A stretch of DNA of 44,728 nt from assembly GCA_910579085.1 (NCBI GenBank), contig CAJTRU010000007.1:23806-68533 (forward strand), written 5' to 3'. The first letter of the stretch is position 1. Each line of letters starts with the position of its first letter. The translations under genes and the position numbers were made by a program. Shown here one piece after another: positions 9,012 to 18,282 of the stretch. A model generated the notes under the pieces. That model searched no databases, had not been told where the DNA came from, and saw only the letters and a list, made by a program, of their open reading frames with translations. The stretch comes from an uncultured Lachnospiraceae bacterium (GTDB taxonomy: Bacteria > Bacillota > Clostridia > Lachnospirales > Lachnospiraceae).

Positions 9012-10072
9012 TATTCCCTCCGGTCTTTATGGTTTCTTATTTTTACCTTCCTGCCTTCCATATGTATCTGGTGTATCTGTGCCGCAACTGTAATAACCGC
9101 ACTAACTATAAGTATTACATAAAAACTTGCACCCCTGCTAAGAAGCATTGCGGACACTGCTGTGCTTTTTCCCATTACTGGCGCAAAAAGCTTTACAAAA
9201 AATCCCTCATTCACACCAACACCACCTGGAAATGGCAGTATATCTATACATACTGATACAAAACTTTGTAATACAATAATCTCAAGGCATGTATATCCGC
9301 TACATCCAAGTGCCCTGTATACAAACCATGTTACTGCAAAATACGAAACCCTTTGTATAATTGTTGTAAATAAAACTATAACAGCCGTTTTCATATGTGA
9401 AAGCATATACTTTGCACCTTCATTATATGATGCCAGAAGCTTGTCAAGTTTCTTCTCTATCTTTTCCTTACGCTTAACAATATGCAGCTTATGGAGAAGC
9501 CATGTTGCAAAAAATGCAATATTCCTCGCACCATTCTTTGAAAATACAACTATAGAATAAAGGATTATTGAAACTACATTCACAATAATCCCAATAACAA
9601 AAAGCCACATGTATTTCCCAATATACTGCCTTGCAAAACCGTTCATAAATATAAATACAAGCCCCTCAACTATTATAAGGGCAATTTTATATATTACCGT
9701 CCAGAATAAAAGGGTAACAGAAGAAGCCCCCATATTTATCCCGTCATTATTCATATAAAGTACCTGCATAGGTTGTCCGCCAGTAGCAGAAGGTGTAATG
9801 GCATTAAAGAAAAACCCTATAAAAGAATACTTTACACATTTAAGTATATTAGTCCTGCATCCCAGCGAAACAAGAATAATCTGTATGGAAACACCCTCCA
9901 TTATAACATACATAAGCCCTGCTGCTGCCGCCCAGAGCATAAATACAATACTTGCCCCCTTTAATGCATCCAGTATCTCCCCAATATCCTCTTCTTTCAA
10001 AATAACATAAAATACAAGCCCAAGCAGTACAACCATAAAAATAATGTTTAAATAATACTTTTTTTTCTGCAT
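9011..10072 (-). CDS. UPF0104 flippase-like membrane protein (paralogue)
   Basis: A 353-residue multi-pass membrane protein related to the one at 4747-5775. It carries the same TPSATGGQP motif, followed by a similar middle section, then PFPGGVGVNEGF (compare PLPGGMGITEKL in the paralogue). The start follows GGGAG. Its stop overlaps the start of the YigZ gene. The function is inferred from the MprF transmembrane-domain family: probable lipid translocation or envelope glycolipid synthesis. The substrate is unknown. Confidence 0.78.
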   Translation of the reverse strand: MQKKKYYLNIIFMVVLLGLVFYVILKEEDIGEILDALKGASIVFMLWAAAAGLMYVIMEGVSIQIILVSLGCRTNILKCVKYSFIGFFFNAITPSATGGQPMQVLYMNNDGINMGASSVTLLFWTVIYKIALIIVEGLVFIFMNGFARQYIGKYMWLFVIGIIVNVVSIILYSIVVFSKNGARNIAFFATWLLHKLHIVKRKEKIEKKLDKLLASYNEGAKYMLSHMKTAVIVLFTTIIQRVSYFAVTWFVYRALGCSGYTCLEIIVLQSFVSVCIDILPFPGGVGVNEGFFVKLFAPVMGKSTAVSAMLLSRGASFYVILIVSAVITVAAQIHQIHMEGRKVKIRNHKDRRE

Positions 10073-10094
10073 ATACTCCCGCCTTATTTATTAT

Positions 10095-11372
10095 TTATTC
10101 TTTATTATCCATAAAAACCTTACTAACCGAAGGAAACATATTTACACTTCTTTTTAAAATTCCATTAACATATGCAATAAATATCCCATAATTTACAATA
10201 GGCACTCCCTGCCCAGAAGCACACAATATCCTGTGTTTCATTACTCTTTCAGTAAGGGTACAGCCTCCACAGTGTATTATAAGTGCATATCCAGACAAAT
10301 CCTGCGGAAAATCTGACCCGCTGCATGTTTCTATAACAAGTTCTTTGCCTGAACATTCCTTAAGCCACCTTGGTATCTTCACCGTCCCAATATCCTCACA
10401 CTGGCGTCTGTGCGTGCAGCCTTCTGCTATAAGGACTTTATCACCATCTTTAAGGTTATCCACAGCAGCAGCACCCTCTGCCAGTTTCTTTAAATTGCCC
10501 TTATGCCTTGCAAAAAGAATTGAAAATGATGTAAGTGGTATATCATCTGGTACTAATGCAGCAACCTCCTTAAATGCCTGTGAGTCAGTTATAACAATTT
10601 TAACACTGTCCCCAAGCCTCTCTAATACCCCTTTAAGCCCTGGCACTTGTGTAACAACAGCCACAGCGCCATTATCAAGCAAATCCCTGATTACCTGCTG
10701 TTGTGGCATAATAAGCCTTCCCTTCGGTGCAGAAGAGTCAATGGGAGTTACAAGGACTGCAATATCATTTTCACTGGCAAGGTCTCCTGTAATATCAAGC
10801 TTTGCAGAAGGTTCTGGCACTAATAAAGCAATTGCGTCCTTCAATTCCTCAATACCAGTTTTTTCCATTGTGCTTATAAGTTTAACAGGAATACCAGGGT
10901 TTTTAGAAGCAATAATCCCACGTATCTCTTCTGTCTTTTCAAAGTCAAGGCGGTCAGTCTGGTTAAGTACAATTATATATGGCAGCTTCTTCTCTTCAAT
11001 AAGTGATACAAGCTGTTCCTCATCTGGGGCCATGCCATACCTGCTGTTTAAATCACGGCATGTAAGGGAAGATATATCTGCAACAACCAGCGCAATATCT
11101 GTCTTATCCAGAACCTTAAGGGTCTTCCCAACCCTTTTCGCACCAAGTTCCCCATAATCGTCAAGCCCTGGTGTATCTGTAAGCAGACACGCTCCAAGTG
11201 GAAGAATTTCCATAGCCTTTGAAACCGGGTCAGTAGTAGTGCCCTTAACATCAGAAACAATAGCAATGTCCTGTCCTGTAATTGCGTTAATAACACTTGA
11301 CTTGCCAGCATTTCTTCTTCCCAGAATTGCGATATGTATTCTGTCACCCTGTAATGTGCTGTTTAATTCCAT
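10095..11372 (-). CDS. hydF: [FeFe]-hydrogenase maturation GTPase HydF
   Basis: HydF is the scaffold on which the 2Fe subcluster of [FeFe] hydrogenase is assembled by HydE and HydG. The 425-residue protein has an N-terminal GTPase domain with P-loop GRRNAGKSS (18-26), G2 in VKGTTTDP, G3 DTPGL and G4 NQTD. The C-terminal Fe-S site shows C319-x-H321 and H367-C368-x-x-C371, matching the HydF CxH...HCxxC pattern and separating it from Era/Der GTPases. The start follows a strong GGGAGGGG. hydE and hydG are not in this window. The promoter side borders the repeat-rich 11.4-12.3 kb gap. Confidence 0.95.
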   Translation of the reverse strand: MELNSTLQGDRIHIAILGRRNAGKSSVINAITGQDIAIVSDVKGTTTDPVSKAMEILPLGACLLTDTPGLDDYGELGAKRVGKTLKVLDKTDIALVVADISSLTCRDLNSRYGMAPDEEQLVSLIEEKKLPYIIVLNQTDRLDFEKTEEIRGIIASKNPGIPVKLISTMEKTGIEELKDAIALLVPEPSAKLDITGDLASENDIAVLVTPIDSSAPKGRLIMPQQQVIRDLLDNGAVAVVTQVPGLKGVLERLGDSVKIVITDSQAFKEVAALVPDDIPLTSFSILFARHKGNLKKLAEGAAAVDNLKDGDKVLIAEGCTHRRQCEDIGTVKIPRWLKECSGKELVIETCSGSDFPQDLSGYALIIHCGGCTLTERVMKHRILCASGQGVPIVNYGIFIAYVNGILKRSVNMFPSVSKVFMDNKE

Positions 11373-11456
11373 ATAAAATCCCCTCCCTTTTTTGGTTTAT
11401 TTTGTGATTTATATTTTATAGATTATGGCTATTATTGTTTTATTCGGTTTATTGAG

Positions 11457-11630
11457 CCTGGCAATTTCAAAGTGGTTTTATGGAAAGCACGCCCCTACAA
11501 ACCGCTTGGATGAAGCACGCAATGGATGCATAAAGCCCTTAATGTTCCTACGGAACATTTTAAGACAGGGCTTAAGCACCAGCGGCTTCAAACAGCTTCC
11601 CATTAAAACCACATTTGAAAAATTGCCAGG
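11457..11630 (-). repeat. structured palindromic repeat, copy 1
   Basis: A minus-strand copy of the dispersed family. The outer arms CCTGGCAATTTC (from 11457) and the complementary end at 11630 form a long imperfect stem. The core includes a predicted pseudoknot pair, TGAAGC at 11511-11516 with GCTTCA at 11585-11590. A 75-base core (11515-11589) is an exact reverse complement of 12075-12149 in the copy inside 11969-12252, although the outer arms of the two copies differ. Confidence 0.8.
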
Positions 11631-11904
11631 AAATATACTCTCTGGATAAAACAAAAAAACATGCCACTACATACAAAAACTAACATACACAGCAAAAATA
11701 AACAAAAAATACAGTTAAATTTAAACATATAATAAACCCAAAAAAACAGGGCAGACAGAATTTGGTGGCAGATATATTCAGACGCACGCAAGAGCACAAA
11801 AAGGATTTACATACCAAAATGTATTCTCTACCTGGACTTTAGCCTGAATATTATTTTTCCCCTAGTAATTTTAAAGATTGTTTATTGCCAAAAACAGCAT
11901 TTTT

Positions 11905-12300
11905 CCAATGTTTAAATATAATATTTACCATGAACGGGCACTACAGCACCGTTGCGTGGGCTGTAGTAACACAATGTTATTTAGTTAAGAGTTTATATAG
12001 AAAATATTTTTATAAATTGCCAAAGAGCAGACTGGCTGGCAAATTCCAAATGTGCTTCCATGAAAAAGCTGTACGAAGCCGCTGGTGCTTAAGCCCTGTC
12101 TTAAAATGTTCCGTAGGAACATTAAGGGCTTTATGCATCCATTGCGTGCGATGTCCAAGCGGAAGCGTGCTGTTCATGGAACTCTTTGGATTTGCCAGCT
12201 TCAGTAATTATACTATTTTTAAACAAATCCCATTAACTTAATGACATTGTGTCGTAGCGGAAGCGTGCCCTGAATGGAAAATATTATATTTAAACACTGG
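11905..12300 (+). repeat. structured palindromic repeat, copy 2, interrupted by another element
   Basis: The left half, 11905-11968, and the right half, 12253-12300, are complementary over their arms: the AT-rich stretch 11905-11930 pairs with 12274-12300, and GGGCAC pairs with GTGCCC. Together they rebuild one family member with the core end CGTAGCGGAAGCG. The middle is occupied by the 284-base insertion at 11969-12252. The left core already lacks the variable hairpin between CAGCACCG and TTGCGTGGG, so this copy was internally deleted as well. Confidence 0.7.
11969..12252 (+). mobile_element. MITE-like insertion carrying structured repeat copy 3
   Basis: A 284-base element with terminal inverted repeats: 11969-11988 (ACACAATGTTATTTAGTTAA) against the reverse complement of 12233-12252, 18 of 20 identical. 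It is flanked by AGTA (11965-11968) and CGTA (12253-12256), a likely 4-base target duplication with one change. Inside, 12035-12199 is a long hairpin (GCTGGCAAATTCC with its complement) holding the family core. It has no coding capacity. It sits inside copy 2. Confidence 0.7.
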
Positions 12301-12312
12301 AATTTGCGTACG

Positions 12313-13467
12313 TTATGAATACACAATCTTTAAAATTTCCTCCACCCTTTTTTGCATTGTATGTTCTTTCTGCACTAGCAGATTGCCCTCCTTTGCAATT
12401 TCTTCCCTTTCTTCTTTATGTTCCAGGTAATAATCTATCTTATCCATCATATCACTATGTGAGTCATACCATACAAGATGTTTTCCCTGTTCAAAGAATT
12501 CTGGCAGTTCTGCCTGGAAGTTTGTAAGCACAAACCCGCCTGCTGCCAGTATATCCCATATTCTTAATGGAATTCCTGTTTTAATGTTCCTAAGTGTTAT
12601 GTTTAAATTAATTTCTGACTGCCGAAATACATGTGGCATTTCATATATATAATCTACTTTGCCCATATTTTGTATGAATGGCATGTCTTCTGTGCTGCTT
12701 CCTGTATATATCCTGGTATTTTTAAATTTTCTTGATACCATGTTTAATATTTTCCTGCGTTCCAGTGAAGCAAGTTTCATTCCAAGTGTTGTATTTGCTA
12801 CTATAAGAGAAGGTGTACCTATAAATTCATCACCTGATATATTTACTGCGCCTCCTTCAAGCTGTTCTTCTATATCAGAAACCATTCTTTCAAGGAAATT
12901 GTCGCCATATGTTTCCATCTGGACATTTATAAGCGCATCAAAATATCCACGTATATAAGGAGGCATATTAACCATTTCATCATAACGGTTCTTTTCGTAA
13001 AGGCTTCCAACAAATGAAATATCTGCATGGTAATCCTTCACAGGTGTCATGCTTAAAATATAATTATTCCTGGCAATATCAGCAGCAAGGGGCATATACC
13101 ATATGTTTTTAACTCCCCTTGTCTTAAATTCACAGTAAACATGCATGTCAAACACAAATATATAGTTACATGGCAGGAAAACTGATTTTGTATAAAGTGT
13201 AAGCATAGGACTGTCACATGTCCATGCAATATATTTACAGCCTGTCCTGTTACATGATTTAGCTATTACTGGAAAATAATTTATTGATATTACAGCATCA
13301 TAATTATGGCATTTAAGGTAAGCATCCAGTTTCCCTTCAAATTCTGCGTCTTCTTCTGGATTATCTATTTCACATGTAAATGTATCTGTTTCATGCCCAA
13401 GGTTTATCAATGCATCCTCAAATGCCGCCTGGTTATATGCCTGCCATCTGTATATTAAAAATTTCAT
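12313..13467 (-). CDS. CgeB-like / DUF3880 glycosyltransferase
   Basis: A 384-residue protein of the CgeB family: an N-terminal DUF3880-like region (including AISINYFPVIA and YIAWTCDSP) and a C-terminal glycosyltransferase part (NLNITLRNIKTGIPLRIWDILAAGGFVLTNFQAELPEFF), typical of 'spore maturation protein CgeB' glycosyl-transferases-for-capsule proteins. It probably transfers a sugar to a surface or spore component; donor and acceptor are unknown. I chose ATG at 13467, 4 bases after the proA stop, rather than the upstream start inside proA. It is probably coupled to proA. The stop lies just beyond the repeat-rich gap. Confidence 0.82.
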   Translation of the reverse strand: MKFLIYRWQAYNQAAFEDALINLGHETDTFTCEIDNPEEDAEFEGKLDAYLKCHNYDAVISINYFPVIAKSCNRTGCKYIAWTCDSPMLTLYTKSVFLPCNYIFVFDMHVYCEFKTRGVKNIWYMPLAADIARNNYILSMTPVKDYHADISFVGSLYEKNRYDEMVNMPPYIRGYFDALINVQMETYGDNFLERMVSDIEEQLEGGAVNISGDEFIGTPSLIVANTTLGMKLASLERRKILNMVSRKFKNTRIYTGSSTEDMPFIQNMGKVDYIYEMPHVFRQSEINLNITLRNIKTGIPLRIWDILAAGGFVLTNFQAELPEFFEQGKHLVWYDSHSDMMDKIDYYLEHKEEREEIAKEGNLLVQKEHTMQKRVEEILKIVYS

Positions 13468-13471
13468 TATA

Positions 13472-14722
13472 CTATTCCCTGGTCTGTCCGCTGCCATTTA
13501 TAAGATATTTGAATGTTGTAAGTTCACTAAGCCCCATAGGCCCTCTTGCATGAAGCCTCTGTGTGGAAATGCCTATTTCTGCACCAAGGCCAAATTCATT
13601 GCCATCTGTAAACCTTGTAGAACAGTTTACATATACACATGCAGAGTCAACCTCTTTCTGGAATTTTTCTGCATTTGAAATATTTTGTGTAATAATACAT
13701 TCTGAATGGCCCGTAGAATATTTTGCAATATGTGCAATTGCCTCTTCTATATTTTCCACTACTTTTATTGCAAATATATAATCATTATATTCTGTTGCAT
13801 AATCCTCTTCAGTTGCAGGTTTCACACTGTCCCCAAGAATACGCACTGTTTCACTGCATCCCCTTAATTCAACATTGTGCTTGTCAAGCCTTTCCTTAAG
13901 CAGCGGAAGGAATGTTTCTGCAATCCCTTTGTGCACAAGGCATGTTTCAAGCGCATTGCACACGCTTGGCCTCTGTGTTTTGCCATTATCAGTAATATTA
14001 ACAGCCATATCCAGGTCTAAAGTATTGTCTATGTAAATATGGCAGTTGCCACTACCTGTTTCAATAACAGGAACTGTTGCATTATTTACAACAGCATTAA
14101 TAAGCCCCTTGCCTCCACGTGGTATAAGTACATCTATATAACCATTTGCTTTCATCATTGCAGAAGCTGTTTCTCTTGAAGTATCACATACAAGCTGTAC
14201 TATATCCATTGGGAAACCACATTCTGCTACTGATTCACGCATAATATCCATAAGCACTTTATTTGAATTAATCGCTTCCCTGCCTCCACGCAGTATTACA
14301 GCATTTCCGCTTTTTATGCAAAGGGTTGCTGCATCAACTGTTACATTTGGCCTGGACTCATATATGATTCCAATTACACCCATAGGCACTCTTGTCTTTG
14401 TAATTTTCATTCCATTTGGCCGCACACTGCCCTCAATTACTTCCCCGGCCGGGTCTTTTAAAGCTATAAGTTCCATACATGCATATGCCATATCTTTAAT
14501 ACGCCCTTCTGTCAGCCTTAAACGGTCTGACATTGCATCAGATATTCCATTGTCTTTTGCACTTTCCAGGTCTTTTTTATTGCTTTCAAGTATACGTTCT
14601 GTATTATCTAAAAGATTTGCTGCAATTACTTCAAGAATATGGTTTTTATCCTTTGTGCTTGCATTTGCAATACTTGCTTTGGACTTTCTTGCATTTTCCC
14701 CTAACTGGCTTATATAATCCAT
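13472..14722 (-). CDS. proA: gamma-glutamyl phosphate reductase
   Basis: The second enzyme of proline synthesis: NADPH-dependent reduction of gamma-glutamyl phosphate to glutamate semialdehyde. This 416-residue aldehyde dehydrogenase-fold protein has typical family stretches (VPMGVIGIIYESRPNVTVDA, NAVILRGGREA, LIPRGGKGLI) and the catalytic cysteine in QRPSVCNALET. The start follows GGTGG. proB, normally adjacent, is absent here; the neighbours are DegV upstream and the CgeB-like gene downstream. Confidence 0.95.
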   Translation of the reverse strand: MDYISQLGENARKSKASIANASTKDKNHILEVIAANLLDNTERILESNKKDLESAKDNGISDAMSDRLRLTEGRIKDMAYACMELIALKDPAGEVIEGSVRPNGMKITKTRVPMGVIGIIYESRPNVTVDAATLCIKSGNAVILRGGREAINSNKVLMDIMRESVAECGFPMDIVQLVCDTSRETASAMMKANGYIDVLIPRGGKGLINAVVNNATVPVIETGSGNCHIYIDNTLDLDMAVNITDNGKTQRPSVCNALETCLVHKGIAETFLPLLKERLDKHNVELRGCSETVRILGDSVKPATEEDYATEYNDYIFAIKVVENIEEAIAHIAKYSTGHSECIITQNISNAEKFQKEVDSACVYVNCSTRFTDGNEFGLGAEIGISTQRLHARGPMGLSELTTFKYLINGSGQTRE

Positions 14723-14777
14723 AACCTGCCACCTTTCTGTTATTTATCCCATGACATGCTGCCATAAACAATCCATT

Positions 14778-15638
14778 TCAAATTTTACACACTTTAGAAC
14801 ATGCTATTGCCAGCGCACCTGCACCAATATGGCATGAAACGCTTAGTGACAATGGTGCAAGATAAACACTATCTGCACCAAACCTTTCTTTAATAGTTTC
14901 TATAAACTCTTTTGCTGCCTCTTCATTCTGTGTATGGGCTACTTCAAGATGTACATTGGCAACACCGCCAAAACGGCTGTTAATATCCTCTTCCATTGCT
15001 GAAAGCATCTTGCTTATACCCTGTTTCTTTGTACGTGCAATAGTAAATGCGTCAAGTTTGTCACCCTGTATCTGTAATACAGGTTTAAGCCTTAAGGCAG
15101 AGCCAAGGGCAGCAGCGGCAGGAGTAATCCGGCCGCCTTTTTTCAGATATTTAAGGGTGTCAAGCATAATATAAATGCTTGACTCCATTTTTACTTTCTC
15201 AAGATATTCCTTTATCCCGGCAGCATCCATTCCACTTTTTGCAAGCTCTATTGCATCAAGGACAGACTGCCTTTGTGTAACAGAGATACGCTGGTTATCT
15301 ACAACCTGGACTTTTTCACCAAAATCTTCTGAAAGCATTAACGCTGTATGGCATGAACTTGACAGCCCGCTTGACATCGGAATATATACAACCTGCTCTG
15401 CATGTTTTAATTCTTCTTCCCATATATCAGTAACTGAACCTGGTTCTGGCTGTGAAGTAGAAATATCTACATCTTCTGCAAGTTTTTTAAAAAAATCTTC
15501 CTGTGATAAACTTATTTCTTCATAATAAGTATCCCCATCTATAAGAAATGGCATAGGGACTACCCTTATTCCAAGTTCTTTTGCTTCACTAAGTGTAATC
15601 CCGCTGTTACTGTCAGTAACAATTGCAACTTTGTCCAT
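14778..15638 (-). CDS. DegV family fatty-acid-binding protein
   Basis: A 286-residue DegV protein. These bind a fatty acid, and in many Firmicutes act as FakB partners presenting it to the FakA kinase. The N-terminal VTDSNSGI and the conserved stretch IPMSSGLSSSCHTA around the lipid head-group site are visible, as is KYLKKGGRI. No fakA is in the window. The start follows GAGG. It lies on the same strand between sufB and proA. Confidence 0.92.
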   Translation of the reverse strand: MDKVAIVTDSNSGITLSEAKELGIRVVPMPFLIDGDTYYEEISLSQEDFFKKLAEDVDISTSQPEPGSVTDIWEEELKHAEQVVYIPMSSGLSSSCHTALMLSEDFGEKVQVVDNQRISVTQRQSVLDAIELAKSGMDAAGIKEYLEKVKMESSIYIMLDTLKYLKKGGRITPAAAALGSALRLKPVLQIQGDKLDAFTIARTKKQGISKMLSAMEEDINSRFGGVANVHLEVAHTQNEEAAKEFIETIKERFGADSVYLAPLSLSVSCHIGAGALAIACSKVCKI

Positions 15639-15679
15639 ATTAAACCTCGCTTCTGTTATTTATACAATATGGGAAATTT

Positions 15680-16606
15680 CTATTTTAAGAAACCATTAAT
15701 TATCTGCTCTTCTGCCTCAGCCTCTGTAAGCCCTAATGTCATAAGTTTTATAATCTGCTCACCAGCAATTTTCCCTATTGCTGCTTCATGGATAAGGGCA
15801 GCGTCAATATTGTTTGCGGTAAGCTGTGGTATTGCGCTTACACTTGCATCTTCCATTATTATTGCATCACATTCTGTATGCCCGCTACATTCATTATTCC
15901 CATTTATCCTGGAATTAAATACCTGTTTTGAATTTTCCCTTGCAACAGAACGTGAAACAACATTTGCACTGCTGCCTTTTCCATCTAAATCCACTTCAAA
16001 ATTAGTTTCTGCTGTCTGTACACCATGTGTCATAATTTTTTCATGGATTATAAGAGTTGCACCATCTTTAAGGTATGCCTTTGTATCACGTTTTGTTGAA
16101 TCAACTCCTTTTATCTGTACAGAGTCCATTTCAAAACAGCCACCCTCTTCAATATTTATTACGGTAGTTGGGTTAAGTATGCGTTTACCCATGCCATCTC
16201 CCTCACCATAATGCTTCTCTATATATTTTACCCTTGCGTTTTTCTTAATATAAAATGTGTGTATACCATCATGCTCCGAAGTATCAACACCACAATTGTG
16301 AATTCCACAGCCTGCAACTATTGTAACATCTGCATCTTCACCAATATAGAAATCATTATATACCATGTCTTTAAGCCCTGATACGCTTAATACAACTGGT
16401 ATATGGACACTTTCATTTTTTGTACCAGGTTTTATAATTATATCTATTCCAGGCTTATCTTCCTTAGTAACTATATCTATATTAGCAGTTGTATTCCTGC
16501 CTGAAAGCCCTCCATTGGAACGTATATTATAAGCTCCTTCTGGTACTTTGTGTATATCTGCCACCTGCTCTAATATATTTCTCTCTACTGTATTTAATTT
16601 ATCCAA
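15680..16606 (-). CDS. sufB: SufB/SufD-type Fe-S assembly scaffold of a minimal two-gene system
   Basis: A 308-residue SufBD-family protein, short compared with about 465 residues for SufB of full suf operons. The right-handed beta-helix core is recognisable (DVTIVAGCGIHNCG, then NGNNECSGHTECDAIIMED) and the C-terminal helical signature is ALIHEAAIGKIAGEQIIKLMTLGL. It should form a complex with the neighbouring SufC and assemble Fe-S clusters. The start is TTG at 16606, one base after the sufC stop, with GGAGGG in the end of sufC, so translation is coupled. No sufS, sufU or sufD is nearby. This arrangement matches the minimal SUF-like (SMS) systems reported in anaerobes and archaea. Confidence 0.88.
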   Translation of the reverse strand: MDKLNTVERNILEQVADIHKVPEGAYNIRSNGGLSGRNTTANIDIVTKEDKPGIDIIIKPGTKNESVHIPVVLSVSGLKDMVYNDFYIGEDADVTIVAGCGIHNCGVDTSEHDGIHTFYIKKNARVKYIEKHYGEGDGMGKRILNPTTVINIEEGGCFEMDSVQIKGVDSTKRDTKAYLKDGATLIIHEKIMTHGVQTAETNFEVDLDGKGSSANVVSRSVARENSKQVFNSRINGNNECSGHTECDAIIMEDASVSAIPQLTANNIDAALIHEAAIGKIAGEQIIKLMTLGLTEAEAEEQIINGFLK

Positions 16607-16607
16607 T

Positions 16608-17345
16608 TTAACATCCCTCCTGTTTCATCTTGCCAAGCAAGGTAGAACATGCAATATCATTTTTCATAAGTTTTGGCATAACTTCTTCCCTGCCGCCTTC
16701 ATCTATAACATTCCCGTCAGCCAGCACAATTATTTTATCTGCAATATTTAAAATTCTCTCCTGGTGGGAAATAACAAGGACTTGTCCATTTATTGTTTTA
16801 TACATTTTCTCAAAAACTTGTATAAGGTTCTGGAAGCTCCAAAGGTCAATTCCTGCTTCTGGCTCGTCAAATATTGAGAATTTAGCCCCTCTTGCGAGAA
16901 CCATTGCTATCTCAATACGCTTTATTTCACCGCCTGAAAGGCTGGAATTAAGTTCCCTGTTAATATACTCTTTGGCACAAAGCCCCACTTCTGAAAGGTA
17001 TTCACACGCCTGGGCTATTGTAATTTCCTTTCCTGCTGCAAGGCGAACCATATCTATTACAGTAAGCCCTTTAAAACGTACAGGCTGCTGGAATGCAAAG
17101 CTTATCCCTTTATTAGCCCTTTCTGTAATAGAAAGAGCTGTAATATCTTCACCATCAAGTATAATTTTACCTGAAGTGGGTTTTATTATTCCAGCAATTA
17201 CTTTTGCAAGCGTAGATTTGCCGCCGCCATTAGGGCCTGTAATAACAACAAGGTGCTCATCAATCTTCAGACTGATATCTTTTAAAATCTCTTTATCATC
17301 ACTATCATCATTAACCTGGTAAGATACATTCTGTAATTCTAACAT
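16608..17345 (-). CDS. sufC: SufC Fe-S assembly ATPase
   Basis: A 245-residue ABC-type ATPase of the SufC kind. Walker A GPNGGGKST, Q-loop FAFQQP, signature LSGGEIKR, Walker B FSIFDEPEAGID and H-loop VISHQ are all present. It powers the SufB-type scaffold encoded immediately downstream. I chose ATG at 17345 (MLELQNV), preceded by GGAG, over the longer frame from 17417. It is the first gene of the pair; the region to 17541 is a divergent promoter region. Confidence 0.93.
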   Translation of the reverse strand: MLELQNVSYQVNDDSDDKEILKDISLKIDEHLVVITGPNGGGKSTLAKVIAGIIKPTSGKIILDGEDITALSITERANKGISFAFQQPVRFKGLTVIDMVRLAAGKEITIAQACEYLSEVGLCAKEYINRELNSSLSGGEIKRIEIAMVLARGAKFSIFDEPEAGIDLWSFQNLIQVFEKMYKTINGQVLVISHQERILNIADKIIVLADGNVIDEGGREEVMPKLMKNDIACSTLLGKMKQEGC

Positions 17346-17490
17346 ATAAAAATCTCCATTCTGGTTTATTTCAGACTTTTTTCCATCTATTATATATGAA
17401 AAATTAATTATTGACAACCTTATTGCTTCTGCCAGATGAAGGGTTCATAAATTTTTTATAATATAGGAAATAAAATGGAAATATATCCAT

Positions 17491-17518
17491 TTCCACATTT
17501 TTGTAATTATGGTACAAT
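17491..17518 (+). promoter_or_regulatory. possible promoter of the 129-residue protein gene
   Basis: TACAAT at 17513-17518 with TTCCAC at 17491-17496, spacing 16 bases. The start codon lies 24 bases further on, after GGGAG. The match is moderate. Confidence 0.35.
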
Positions 17519-17541
17519 AAAAGAAAACGGGAGCAGACTAT

Positions 17542-17931
17542 ATGGTTAAAAAATCTGACTGGAAAACACTTGAAATGCCTGGACAAACTGCAAAGTTTGT
17601 TATAAACATGACACTCAATGACGATGAAAAAGAATGTATAAAAGAAGGCCACAAACCACAGGAAATGGAAGACAAGTGGTTTATATATTATGAGGATAAT
17701 AAATTATTTATCCACCGAAGCTGGACAGGATATTGCATTTATATAATTGACTGTTCCAAAAGCCCGGAACTAAATGTAACAGTAAACCGCAACCCAGAAC
17801 AATACAAAGAAACTGATATAGAAAATGACCAAATCCAGGTAAATATCCTTATAAACCAGATGATACGCCAATATAAAGAAAATGCCTGGTTAATGAAAAA
17901 ATACCTGGAACGTAAAAATAAAAAAGTGTGA
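17542..17931 (+). CDS. conserved-looking protein of unknown function
   Basis: A 129-residue soluble protein. I do not recognise a named domain. A compact aromatic-rich segment (KWFIYYEDNKLFIHRSWTGYCIYIID, residues about 51-76) looks like two beta-strands around an RSWTG turn. The C-terminus is helical and basic. The start is preceded by GGGAG. Its TGA stop overlaps the first base of a repeat inverted terminus at 17931, so the element abuts the reading frame exactly. Divergent from sufC. Confidence 0.7.
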   Translation: MVKKSDWKTLEMPGQTAKFVINMTLNDDEKECIKEGHKPQEMEDKWFIYYEDNKLFIHRSWTGYCIYIIDCSKSPELNVTVNRNPEQYKETDIENDQIQVNILINQMIRQYKENAWLMKKYLERKNKKV

Positions 17932-18153
17932 TTTACAATTATCTGGTATTTGTGTTTTTATATGGGATGGCGGACGAACGGTTTTACGTGCCAGAGCCAG
18001 AATATTCCGTACAGAAAAAGCATGCCGGAGGCATGGCTTTATGTGCCGGCGGGCTTAAAGTACCCCTTTAACGGAATAATTCTGGCATCTGGCATGTAAA
18101 ACCTGTCACAATAACCTTACAACAAAAAACAGAATAACCAGATAACTGTAAAT
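17931..18153 (-). repeat. structured palindromic repeat, copy 4 (core truncated)
   Basis: Imperfect terminal repeats ATTTACAATTATCTGG (17931) and its complement ending at 18153. In minus orientation the outer stem is TGCCAGATGCCAG and ATTCCGT pairing with ACGGAATATTCTGG. The 5' core (GGGGTACTTTAAGCCCGCC) is present, but the usual 3' core with GTAGCGGAAGCG is missing, replaced by a hairpin AAAGCCATGCC/GGCATGCTTT. It forms a divergent pair with the copy at 18283-18600. Confidence 0.75.
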
Positions 18154-18282
18154 TGTGGTGGATGGGATTATTCTGCTAGTCACTTATCAGACAGAGGAAC
18201 ATCCACTGCTTTCATGTATAGTATATTAATACTAAAATAATACCACTATACTTCCGTCCGTCTGAGTCACTTTTCCCACATC

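Noticed and set aside
11885..12241. 118-residue plus-strand frame in the 11.4-12.3 kb gap
   Set aside because: It crosses two nested palindromic elements and is explained by them.
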